Assembly (NCBI GenBank): GCA_038207585.1
Contig: JBBQZP010000064.1
Span: 1 to 6,540, forward strand
Origin: JBBQZP01 sp038207585
GTDB taxonomy: Bacteria > Pseudomonadota > Alphaproteobacteria > Rhodobacterales > Rhodobacteraceae
Direction: 5' to 3'
DNA length: 6,540 bases
Part shown: positions 1 through 6,482 of the stretch, one piece after another
Layout: the number at the start of each line of letters is the position of its first letter
Numbering within the stretch: the stretch's first letter is position 1
Notes under the pieces: model-generated
Told to the model about the DNA's origin: nothing
What the model saw: the letters and a program-made list of their open reading frames with translations, nothing else
Database searches by the model: none
Position numbers and translations under genes: made by a program

Positions 1-234
1 AAAAGCCTTGAACGTCATCGTCGTCAGCGTGCGCACGATATGGGGCACATCAAACAGCCGTTCCGAAAGGTAATGGCCCACGTCCGATCCGTCGGGGATA
101 TAGATCTTGGCGATCAGATCATACTCGCCCGAGGTCGAGAACAACTCCGACACCACCTCGCGGTCATAGATGGCGGTCGCAACCTCATAGGTCTTGCCGG
201 GGGTGCAGCGGAACTGGACAAAGACACAGATCAT
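1..234 (-). CDS. Stand-alone Lrp/AsnC ligand-binding (RAM) domain protein, 3' end cut by window edge
   Basis: The 78 visible codons read MICVFVQFRCTPGK at the start and contain the segment TSGEYDLIAKI (residues 34-44), typical of the Lrp/AsnC effector-binding alpha/beta fold (RAM domain). No helix-turn-helix precedes it: the frame starts directly with the first beta strand. This is therefore the short single-domain form, usually about 80 residues, so only the last few codons should be missing beyond base 1. The ATG at 234-232 is preceded by a strong AAGGAGG ribosome binding site with a 4-base spacer. Family knowledge: RAM domains form dimers or higher oligomers and bind amino acids or similar small effectors. 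Stand-alone versions cannot bind DNA themselves and may modulate full-length Lrp proteins. The gene starts 55 bases after the helicase stop on the same strand, so co-transcription is likely, but I see no functional link. The effector is unknown. Confidence 0.85.
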   Translation of the reverse strand, partial: MICVFVQFRCTPGKTYEVATAIYDREVVSELFSTSGEYDLIAKIYIPDGSDVGHYLSERLFDVPHIVRTLTTMTFKAF

Positions 235-289
235 GGGGCCTCCTTGGCTATGCCTTATTGATAACGCGCAACGCCGGCCCGCGAAAGCC

Positions 290-1816
290 TCAGTCGTCGG
301 CGGCGTTCAATTCCAGCGGTGCAGGCGAAACCTTCAGATCCTCGATCCCTAGCGCAGTCTGCGGCAGCGCCAGCCGGTTGCGCACCACCCACATCAGCCG
401 TGACTGCGCGCGGGTGATGGCAACGTAGGCCAGCCGCTTCCACAGGGGCAGCCCCGCCTCCATCCGCCCCGACTGGGCTGCGGCGAACAGATCGGGCGCG
501 AACACCTGCACCGTATCCCATTGCGAGCCTTGGGCCTTGTGGATCGTAACCGCCGCCCCATGCAGGAAGGCCGCCCCCATGCGCGCGGCCGACGGGATGA
601 ACGGCTCTTCCTCGCCCGGTTTTTCGATCTTGATGATGCTTGCCGCCGACACCTGCGGCTCCTCCGCCCCCACGACATGCAGCTTGGCAAAACCATCGCG
701 GTTGCCCGGCCCCATGTAGATGACCTGCGCGCCCTTGATCAGGCCCCGCGCTTCCAGATCAATGCGCTTCTTGCGGTGTTTCAGGGGCAACTCGATGCCG
801 TCGCAGATCAGCGGCTCACCGGGGATCAACTCGAACTCCGGCGCGCCGTGGGCCGCCCGGAACGCGGTGATCAGCCGGATGCGCGTGGCGTTGCGCCAGA
901 CCAGAACCGGGCTTCTCGCCATCATCTCGCTGTCCACCCGTTCGGCCACCACCACCCGGTTGTCGCGGCGTGCTGCGTCTTCGACCAGCCGCTCGAACGC
1001 CTCGAACCCCACCGCAGGGTCGGCCAGCGCGTGCGCAAGGTCGAGAATCGGATTGCCCTCGACCTGCCGGTGAATACGGCTAAGCACCAGCTTGCGCGTC
1101 GCACCCAGCGTCTCGAACACCATCTCGCCCGATTGCCCCACCGGGGCCAGCTGCGCGGGGTCACCAAACAGCACGAGCGTCGGAAAGATCTCGCGCAGAT
1201 CGTCGAACTGACGCTGATCCAGCATCGAGGATTCGTCGACAAACCCAATATCCAGCGGTTCCTCGCGCCGTTTCCAGCCCTTGATGAAATCGCTGCCGCG
1301 CAAGCCCGCAGCCGCCAAAGCACCGGGAATCGACGGCACACCGTCATAGAATGCCTTCGCTCGGTCCAAGGCCAGATCGGTCAGCCCTTCGACGACCGGC
1401 CGCGGCAGATTGCCCGCCAGCCATTCAGCGATCTTCTCATATTGCGGATCATAAAGCGGCGTATAAAGAATCCGGTGGATCGTCGTCGCCGGAACCCCGC
1501 GCAGCCGCAACACGCTTGCCGCTTTGTTCGTGGGCGCCAGAATCGCAAGGGTGCGGCGATCCTTGCGCTTGCGCCCCTCATAGTCGCCCGAAACGATATC
1601 GACGCCAGCCGCCTTTAGTGCCTTGTAAAGGCTGGCCAGAAGCATGGTCTTGCCCGACCCTGCCTTGCCCACCACGGCCAGAACGCTGGCCTTGCCCTCG
1701 GCCATCGGCGTCAGGGTCGCGTTCTCCAGATCAACCCCCATGCCGCGCAACTGATCGGCCACGCGGTCATAGGCTTCGGCCTGATCATCGGAAAAAGAAA
1801 GTGCTGGCATCTGCAT
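290..1816 (-). CDS. Superfamily 1 ATP-dependent DNA helicase, RecD/Dda-like
   Basis: This 508-residue protein carries the full set of SF1 helicase motifs in order. Walker A is GKAGSGKT (50-57), motif Ia is APTNKAA (94-100), Walker B is DESSMLD (194-200), motif III is GDPAQLAPVG (218-227), and an arginine-bearing LSRIHRQ lies at 245-251. Motif V is TIHKAQGSQWDTV (424-436) and motif VI is AYVAITRAQ (463-471). The C-terminal part matches the UvrD_C_2 type of RecD, TraA and phage T4 Dda helicases. No nuclease domain or RecBC partner is seen, so it is probably a cytoplasmic 5'-3' helicase acting alone in DNA repair or replication-fork clearance; polarity and role are inferred from the family. The first ATG (1816) has AAGG seven bases upstream; a second ATG two codons later is the alternative. 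Gene order is the 61-residue protein upstream (69 bases) and the RAM protein downstream (55 bases), all on the same strand. It looks intact, with no frameshift. Confidence 0.92.
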   Translation of the reverse strand: MQMPALSFSDDQAEAYDRVADQLRGMGVDLENATLTPMAEGKASVLAVVGKAGSGKTMLLASLYKALKAAGVDIVSGDYEGRKRKDRRTLAILAPTNKAASVLRLRGVPATTIHRILYTPLYDPQYEKIAEWLAGNLPRPVVEGLTDLALDRAKAFYDGVPSIPGALAAAGLRGSDFIKGWKRREEPLDIGFVDESSMLDQRQFDDLREIFPTLVLFGDPAQLAPVGQSGEMVFETLGATRKLVLSRIHRQVEGNPILDLAHALADPAVGFEAFERLVEDAARRDNRVVVAERVDSEMMARSPVLVWRNATRIRLITAFRAAHGAPEFELIPGEPLICDGIELPLKHRKKRIDLEARGLIKGAQVIYMGPGNRDGFAKLHVVGAEEPQVSAASIIKIEKPGEEEPFIPSAARMGAAFLHGAAVTIHKAQGSQWDTVQVFAPDLFAAAQSGRMEAGLPLWKRLAYVAITRAQSRLMWVVRNRLALPQTALGIEDLKVSPAPLELNAADD

Positions 1817-1856
1817 AGCGCGACCTTAGCCGTGCCGCGCAGGCGTGGCGAGGGGG

Positions 1857-1870
1857 GTATCGGTCGATAC
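1857..1870. promoter_or_regulatory. Palindrome upstream of the helicase gene
   Basis: GTATCG and CGATAC form perfect 6-base arms around a 2-base centre. The site lies 41 to 54 bases upstream of the helicase start, in the 69-base gap after the 61-residue gene. The position suits an operator or promoter element, but arms of this length arise by chance several times in a window this size. No convincing -35/-10 pair was found next to it. Confidence 0.25.
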
Positions 1871-1885
1871 GCAGATACGGAGCGA

Positions 1886-2071
1886 CTAGTTCGCCCGCCC
1901 GTCCCGCCGGAACATCAGCTTTTCAGCAGAGCATCGGCTGATATCGGCTTCTACTTCAATCCGGGCGACCTGCAGTGCATCTTCGACACGGTGCGCCAAT
2001 GCCGGAAGGTCGTTTTGCCGCGAATAGGCCAGCAGATCGGTCAGCACATCGAAAATCCAATCGTGACGCAT
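1886..2071 (-). CDS. Small hypothetical protein, 61 residues
   Basis: I cannot assign a function. The protein begins MRHDWIFDVLTDLLAYSRQN and continues with a helix-prone, acidic/leucine-rich stretch (residues 21-43, DLPALAHRVEDALQVARIEVE), followed by a basic tail containing FRRDGR (54-59). It has no signal peptide, membrane segment or cysteine pair (only Cys47) and is predicted to be cytoplasmic and mainly helical. I chose the ATG at 2071 because GGAG sits five bases upstream. A GTG nine codons earlier (2098) would give 70 residues but has no evident ribosome binding site. The pattern resembles short conserved hypothetical proteins I associate with Rhodobacteraceae, which is recollection and not a search result. 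The gene sits between ccr and the helicase on the same strand and could be the first gene of a unit with the helicase and RAM genes. Confidence 0.65.
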   Translation of the reverse strand: MRHDWIFDVLTDLLAYSRQNDLPALAHRVEDALQVARIEVEADISRCSAEKLMFRRDGRAN

Positions 2072-2195
2072 GACGGCTCCGCTGGGCTGATTGTTCACGA
2101 ATCGGAAACAAAACTTCCCCTCGACCGTGACACCATGACATCACACGTCAAGGGTGCGCGGCTGACGTTACGTTCATCCATGCCGGTATTTATCT

Positions 2196-2228
2196 AAAAT
2201 TATCGCAATCGGGCGGTATTCTGGCGGA

Positions 2229-2235
<7 letters not shown>
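2196..2235 (-). terminator. Weak terminator-like hairpin at the end of ccr
   Basis: GCGGTA (2213-2218) and TACCGC (2230-2235) form a perfect 6-base stem with an 11-base loop, overlapping the ccr stop codon. On the minus strand a TTTT run (2199-2196) follows about 13 bases after the stem, too far for a classic intrinsic terminator. It may stabilise the ccr 3' end or mark termination helped by Rho. Confidence 0.3.
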
Positions 2236-3521
<1,286 letters not shown>

Positions 3522-3544
3522 GGGGCCTCCTGATGCGTTATGCC

Positions 3545-3567
3545 GCGGTGCAGAATCACCCCACCGC
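3545..3567 (-). promoter_or_regulatory. Inverted repeat in the predicted ccr leader
   Basis: GCGGTG (3545-3550) and CACCGC (3562-3567) form perfect 6-base arms around 11 bases. In the ccr direction this falls at or just after the predicted transcription start and 24 or more bases before the ATG. It could be a repressor operator or an mRNA hairpin near the 5' end; the sequence cannot separate these. Confidence 0.35.
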
Positions 3568-3573
3568 AGCGTG

Positions 3574-3601
3574 AAAATAACTCCTTTGCGCAATATTACA
3601 A
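3574..3601 (-). promoter_or_regulatory. Candidate ccr promoter
   Basis: On the minus strand TTGTAA (3601-3596) and TATTTT (3579-3574) are separated by 16 bases. Each matches four of six positions of the sigma-70 consensus. Transcription would start near 3567, leaving a leader of about 45 bases. The 8-base palindrome TTGCGCAA (3586-3593) lies in the spacer, an ideal place for a regulator. A second possible -35, TTACAA at 3624-3619, makes the exact start uncertain. Confidence 0.4.
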
Positions 3602-3625
3602 TCAGGATACATCATTTTTTGTAAT
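3595..3625. repeat. Inverted repeat ATTACAA/TTGTAAT upstream of ccr
   Basis: ATTACAA (3595-3601) and TTGTAAT (3619-3625) are perfect 7-base arms with centres 24 bases apart, in the AT-rich stretch upstream of ccr. Such spacing suits two half-sites for a dimeric or tetrameric regulator, and the left arm overlaps the candidate -35. This is inference; AT-rich stretches produce such matches more readily than the rest of the window. Confidence 0.35.
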
Positions 3626-3633
3626 TTTATGTC

Positions 3634-3653
3634 TGCCGCGCTGCGGCATTTTT
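3634..3653 (+). terminator. Intrinsic terminator-like hairpin on the plus strand with no upstream gene
   Basis: TGCCGC (3634-3639), loop GCT, then GCGGCA (3643-3648) followed directly by TTTTT (3649-3653): a short GC-rich stem plus U-tract as in factor-independent terminators. No plus-strand gene precedes it; upstream lies the leader and promoter of the minus-strand ccr. It might end a short RNA or antisense transcript starting in the ccr leader, insulate the cold-shock gene from readthrough, or be a relic of a lost gene. Confidence 0.5.
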
Positions 3654-3682
3654 ATCGTCTGGCAGTGCTTTGCGCGCCCTTG

Positions 3683-3717
3683 GGTTGCCCCCGACAAGGT
3701 TGCCGAACGGCGGTTGC
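3683..3717 (+). repeat. Three spaced GGTTGC hexamers
   Basis: GGTTGC occurs at 3683-3688, 3698-3703 and 3712-3717, with steps of 15 and 14 bases. The first two copies extend to GGTTGCC. They lie about 215 to 250 bases before the cold-shock start, so they could be regulator half-sites for the plus-strand promoter. No known motif was recognised. Confidence 0.4.
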
Positions 3718-3890
3718 GCCACCGTGCCACACCTGATTTTAACCCGTCATGCCTTGCACATCGGGCCTACCTTCCAAAATTTCTTGATTTTTTTCGCAGA
3801 AATTGCACATCCTGAGGGTGCGACGTCCCTATCGATCTCTGTCTCCCGCATACGGCCACAGTCTTTCGATCTTGCGCTGACTGAGCCACG

Positions 3891-3923
3891 CCGCCGCATA
3901 CCGCGGGCGGAACTTGTAAGGAG
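3891..3923 (+). promoter_or_regulatory. Leader hairpin and ribosome binding site of the cold-shock gene
   Basis: CCGCC (3891-3895) pairs with GGCGG (3906-3910) around a 10-base loop. After seven more bases comes AAGGAG (3918-3923), the ribosome binding site, eight bases before the ATG. A hairpin this close to the binding site could tune translation with temperature, as known for some cspA leaders, but the stem is short and does not cover the site itself. The ribosome binding site is certain; the regulatory role of the hairpin is speculative. Confidence 0.4.
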
Positions 3924-3931
3924 ACATCACG

Positions 3932-4138
3932 ATGGCCAAAGGCACCGTGAAATGGTTCAACGCTACCAAGGGTTTCGGCTTCATCGCGCCGGAAGGCGGC
4001 AAAAAGGACGTGTTCGTTCATATCACAGCACTTGAGCGTGCGGGCATCCGCAGCCTCGCCGACGGTCAGGCCGTGACGTTCGACATTGAAGCAGGCCGCG
4101 ACGGACGCGAGTCGGCCACGAATCTGGCCCTGTCCTGA
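3932..4138 (+). CDS. CspA-family cold-shock protein
   Basis: The 68-residue protein is a single cold-shock domain, the normal length for bacterial Csp proteins. It shows the MAKGTVKWFNATKGFGFI start with nucleic-acid-binding RNP1 KGFGFI (13-18), RNP2 VFVHI (27-31) and aromatic surface residues Trp9, Phe15, Phe17, Phe28 and His30. Proteins of this family bind single-stranded RNA and DNA in the cytoplasm and melt secondary structure as RNA chaperones; some are cold-induced and others constitutive. The ATG is well placed behind AAGGAG. The gene stands alone, with a long upstream region and a strong hairpin terminator 28 bases after the stop, so it is monocistronic. Alphaproteobacteria usually carry several csp paralogues, so I assign no letter. 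Whether this copy responds to cold cannot be told from the sequence. Confidence 0.97.
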   Translation: MAKGTVKWFNATKGFGFIAPEGGKKDVFVHITALERAGIRSLADGQAVTFDIEAGRDGRESATNLALS

Positions 4139-4165
4139 TCGACCTTGAGTGATCATCTGAAATGC

Positions 4166-4198
4166 GGAAAGACAAGCACAAGTGCCTGTCTTTTCATT
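4166..4198 (+). terminator. Strong intrinsic terminator of the cold-shock gene, possibly bidirectional
   Basis: Bases 4166-4179 pair with 4182-4195, interrupted only by one A-C mismatch (4175/4186) and one G-T pair (4167/4194). The minimal loop is two bases, more likely four in RNA. The right arm runs into TTTT and then CATTT. It lies between the stop of the cold-shock gene (4138) and that of the convergent minus-strand gene (4231). On the minus strand the arm ends in TCTTT, so it may serve both genes. Confidence 0.8.
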
Positions 4199-4230
4199 TG
4201 AAATCAGAATGTTGGAAAGCGCATCCCGGA

Positions 4231-4668
4231 TCAGGCCGCGCGGAAACTGATCCGTTCGCGCAGCGCATGATCAAAGCCGATCCGCATCGAACGCGCCGAA
4301 ACGGGCGCGCGCAGCATGATCGGCGCATTGCGGTCGTCGGGGAACATCTGTTCGGCGCACTCGCGTGAGGTAAGAATGACAGGAAGCCGACAGGTCTGCT
4401 CTCCCAGCATTGAAAACGCCTTGCGGCCCACCTCGATCCCGCCCAGCCCATCGCAGTCAATGATGAAAAGCCCGTACCCCTGCGGATCGTCGATCAGGGC
4501 TTCAAGGGCTGCAAACATCTCGGTCTGGGTTTCGACAAGGCCACCGAACCCAGCGATCCGGTTCGCCGTGGTGCGCCCTGTCACCGATTCGGCCGCGGTC
4601 AACAGCATCACCCGCACACCCCATCCAACAAGGGCGACATCGTGTTCCATCGGACGAAAGTGCTGCAT
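4231..4668 (-). CDS. Degenerate response-regulator receiver-like protein, 145 residues
   Basis: The protein resembles a lone receiver (CheY-like) fold with altered active-site residues. Hydrophobic strand RVMLLT (19-24) is followed by the candidate phosphoacceptor strand LFIIDCDGLGG (67-77; Asp71 or Asp73), then LPVILTS (95-101) with the switch Thr/Ser, and MLRAPVSARSM (118-128) where the usual Lys-Pro would be (Arg120-Ala-Pro122). The acidic pair normally found after strand 1 is not evident. There is no output domain: it ends in the basic FDHALRERISFRAA. I see no signal peptide or membrane segment. ATG at 4668 is chosen because GGAG lies seven bases upstream; a TTG 11 codons earlier (4701) is in frame but poor. 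The gene converges on the cold-shock gene and diverges from the hydrolase. It may be a pseudo-receiver acting by protein contact. The gene itself is likely real; the fold call is moderate. Confidence 0.65.
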   Translation of the reverse strand: MQHFRPMEHDVALVGWGVRVMLLTAAESVTGRTTANRIAGFGGLVETQTEMFAALEALIDDPQGYGLFIIDCDGLGGIEVGRKAFSMLGEQTCRLPVILTSRECAEQMFPDDRNAPIMLRAPVSARSMRIGFDHALRERISFRAA

Positions 4669-4704
4669 GGCTTGCTCCTGCTTGCGGAAACCTTCCGTCA
4701 AACC

Positions 4705-4723
4705 TGGCCCATGTTCATGGCCA
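4705..4723. promoter_or_regulatory. Inverted repeat in the divergent region before the hydrolase operon
   Basis: CCATG (4709-4713) and CATGG (4716-4720) face each other across TT, and the symmetry extends to TGGCC and GGCCA at the edges if one extra C in the left arm is skipped. It lies between the starts of the receiver-like gene (4668) and the hydrolase (4822), so a regulator bound there could affect both. Candidate operator only. Confidence 0.35.
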
Positions 4724-4738
4724 AATTTAGGGGAATTG

Positions 4739-4768
4739 TTGACATTTGGGGCTTAATCCCGGTCTTCT
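4739..4768 (+). promoter_or_regulatory. Candidate promoter of the hydrolase-aldolase operon
   Basis: TTGACA (4739-4744) is an exact -35 consensus. An 18-base spacer leads to TCTTCT (4763-4768), a poor -10 that matches three of six positions. GC-rich alphaproteobacterial promoters often have weak -10 boxes, so this remains plausible. The ATG of the hydrolase is about 50 bases further on. An imperfect GGG-TTAA-CCC palindrome (4749-4760) lies in the spacer. Confidence 0.4.
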
Positions 4769-4821
4769 TTCCGCCACAGTTTCACCGCGCGGTGCGCGCC
4801 CGGAAGGGGACAGGCTTCATC

Positions 4822-5724
4822 ATGGTGCCAGAGCCAGATTACCAAACCCTTATCGACGCTGCGACCTGGGCCTTTATCCGCGAAACCGACAGTCATTACC
4901 CCCCCGACACCGCCAGCCGAACGATCAACGATCAGCGTGCCATCTACGATGCCATGTGCCGCGCCTTTCACCGGGGCTATCCCGTTGGCGTTACGGCCAC
5001 CGACCAGACTCTGGGCGGAGCGCCCTGCCGCGTCTATGCGGGCGCTGGTGCGACAGTCATGTATTTCCACGGCGGCGGCTTTGTCGTCGGCGGGCTGGAC
5101 AGCCATGATGACGTCTGCGCCGAGATCTGTGCAGCCACCGGTTTTCAGGTGATTTCTGTCGATTACCGACTCGCCCCCGAACATCGTCACCCGGCGGCAT
5201 TCGACGATTGTCTGGCCGCGACGCTTTACACCAAGGGCCCGCTGATCCTTGCGGGCGACAGTGCGGGGGCAGCTCTGACCGCGTCCGTCGCGCATGCCTT
5301 GCGCGGCAAACGCGCGGTTCTGGGGCAGGTATTGATCTATCCGGGCTTGGGTGGCGACCGGAACCGGGGCAGTTATCTCACTCACGCAAATGCCCCGATG
5401 CTGACCCGCGACGATGTGGAGTTCTATGCGCGCATGCGACACAACGGGCCGGAACCGACAGATGACCCCACCGCCGCGGTGCTGCACGATACCAGTTTCG
5501 CACGCCTGCCGCCCACGGTGATCTTTTCCGCCGAATGTGACCCCTTGGCCGATGACGGGCGCAATTACCGTGATGCACTCCTTGCCGCCGGGGGGCAGGC
5601 CGAATGGCATCTGGAGCATGGCCTTGTTCACGGCTATCTTCGTGCCAGACATACCGTTCCCCGCGCCGCCGAAAGCTTTGCCCGCATCACCCAAGCCATC
5701 GCCAGATTGGGAGACTCCGCATGA
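4822..5724 (+). CDS. Alpha/beta hydrolase, hormone-sensitive-lipase (HSL) family
   Basis: This 300-residue esterase-like enzyme has the full HSL signature. The oxyanion motif HGGG is at 83-86, DYRLAPEH at 114-121, the nucleophile elbow GDSAG at 145-149 with Ser147, the acid Asp240 in CDPLADDG, and the catalytic His270 in GLVHGYL. It has no signal peptide, so it is cytoplasmic, and it probably hydrolyses a short-chain carboxylic ester or amide; the natural substrate is unknown. The ATG at 4822 gives the usual family length and begins MVPEPDYQTLIDAA. AGG lies seven bases upstream and GGAAGGGG twelve bases upstream, so the ribosome binding site is not ideal. Reading further upstream in frame (to 4642) would run into the neighbouring divergent gene and is not credible. 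The stop overlaps the aldolase start as ATGA, so the two proteins are probably translated together and may act on the same compound. Confidence 0.9.
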   Translation: MVPEPDYQTLIDAATWAFIRETDSHYPPDTASRTINDQRAIYDAMCRAFHRGYPVGVTATDQTLGGAPCRVYAGAGATVMYFHGGGFVVGGLDSHDDVCAEICAATGFQVISVDYRLAPEHRHPAAFDDCLAATLYTKGPLILAGDSAGAALTASVAHALRGKRAVLGQVLIYPGLGGDRNRGSYLTHANAPMLTRDDVEFYARMRHNGPEPTDDPTAAVLHDTSFARLPPTVIFSAECDPLADDGRNYRDALLAAGGQAEWHLEHGLVHGYLRARHTVPRAAESFARITQAIARLGDSA

Positions 5725-6482
5725 ACGCCCCCACCCAACTGCCCGCCTCCAACCTGACGCATTGGCCCCAGCGTACCGATCTTGCCGCCGCCTTTCGCTG
5801 GACCGTGCGCGAAGGTCTGCACGAGGCGATTGCCAACCATTTCAGCCTTGCCGTTGACCCTGTGGGCACGCAGTTCCTGATCAATCCGAACGCGCGGCAC
5901 TTTGCCCGCATCCGCGCCTCTGATCTGGTGCTGATTGATGCGAATGATCCCAAAACAATGGACCGCCCCGATGCGCCCGACCCCACCGCCTGGGGCCTGC
6001 ACGGATCAATCCACCGCGCCTGCCCGCACGCGCGCTGCGTGATGCACATTCATTCGATCCACGCCACGGTGCTTGCCAGCCTTGCCGACAGCCGTCTCCC
6101 CGCGATTGATCAGAACACCGCAATGTTCTTCAATCGCGTGGCCATCGACTCGCACTACGGCGGCTTCGCGATGGAGGATGAAGGCGCGCGCTGTGCCTCG
6201 CACCTGACCGACTCCGCGATAAAGACGCTGATCCTTGGCAACCACGGCGTGCTGGTCATCGGCGAGACAGTCGCGGAAACCTTCAACCGCCTCTACTACT
6301 TCGAGCGTGCGGCGGAAACCTATATCCAAGCCCTGCAAACCGGCCGACCGCTGCGCATCCTGCCCGATGCGATTGCCGAAAAAACCGCGCAGGAATGGGA
6401 AAGCTACCCCGGTTTCGCGGATGCCCACCTGCGAGAAATCCGCGCGTTGCTGGACTCGGAAGGCTCAGATTACGCGGCCTAG
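5721..6482 (+). CDS. Class II aldolase/adducin-domain protein lacking the usual catalytic glutamate
   Basis: The 253-residue protein is one class II aldolase/adducin domain. Metal-binding histidines His109 and His111 lie in VMHIHSIHATVLAS (107-120), and the third, His175, is in ILGNHGVLVIG (171-181), matching His92, His94 and His155 of L-fuculose-1-phosphate aldolase. Counting back from His109 and anchoring on the shared His94, the position of the catalytic Glu73 is Ala90 (PTAWGLH, 88-94), and the preceding Ser-Ser is Pro-Thr. A standard aldol cleavage is therefore doubtful; a different metal-dependent reaction or a non-catalytic role is possible. The C-terminal helix NRLYYFERAAETYIQALQTG (189-208) is typical of a subgroup common in proteobacteria. 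The ATG has GGGAG seven bases upstream and overlaps the hydrolase stop, showing translational coupling. The substrate is unknown. Confidence 0.88.
   Translation: MNAPTQLPASNLTHWPQRTDLAAAFRWTVREGLHEAIANHFSLAVDPVGTQFLINPNARHFARIRASDLVLIDANDPKTMDRPDAPDPTAWGLHGSIHRACPHARCVMHIHSIHATVLASLADSRLPAIDQNTAMFFNRVAIDSHYGGFAMEDEGARCASHLTDSAIKTLILGNHGVLVIGETVAETFNRLYYFERAAETYIQALQTGRPLRILPDAIAEKTAQEWESYPGFADAHLREIRALLDSEGSDYAA

Larger units (their letters stand above)
3522..3931. other. Divergent control region between ccr and the cold-shock gene
   Basis: This 410-base stretch holds no gene I can support. It is clearly richer in A/T than its surroundings from about 3574 to 3660 and from 3735 to 3815, as expected for promoters. 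It contains the candidate ccr promoter and inverted repeats, the plus-strand terminator-like hairpin, the GGTTGC repeats and the cold-shock leader hairpin, listed separately. I could not fix the cold-shock promoter: TTGATT (3784) and TTGCAC (3803) are possible -35 boxes, but neither has a good -10. A long leader, as in many csp genes, is likely. Open frames of up to 121 codons across this stretch lack ribosome binding sites and protein-like composition. Confidence 0.7.

Noticed and set aside
521..1618. Long plus-strand open frame (365 codons) inside the helicase gene
   Set aside because: It is antisense to a helicase with all motifs intact, is rich in Arg, His, Gln and Pro as expected of a reverse-complement reading of GC-rich code, and has no domain signature.
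1832..2197. Plus-strand open frame (121 codons) opposite the 61-residue gene
   Set aside because: The minus-strand gene has a better ribosome binding site and protein-like composition. The plus frame has neither.
3754..3811. TTGCACATC present twice, 49 bases apart, and CCGCATAC twice, 48 bases apart (3846, 3894)
   Set aside because: Exact 8-9-base matches are expected about once by chance in a 410-base region. The similar spacing is intriguing, but the two pairs share no sequence.
4642..4821. N-terminal extension of the hydrolase by 60 codons
   Set aside because: It would overlap the start of the divergent receiver-like gene and cover the promoter region, and the remaining 300 residues already match the normal family length.
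4753..5694. Minus-strand open frame (313 codons) opposite the hydrolase
   Set aside because: It is antisense to an HSL-type enzyme with complete catalytic motifs, and its composition is typical of a shadow reading.
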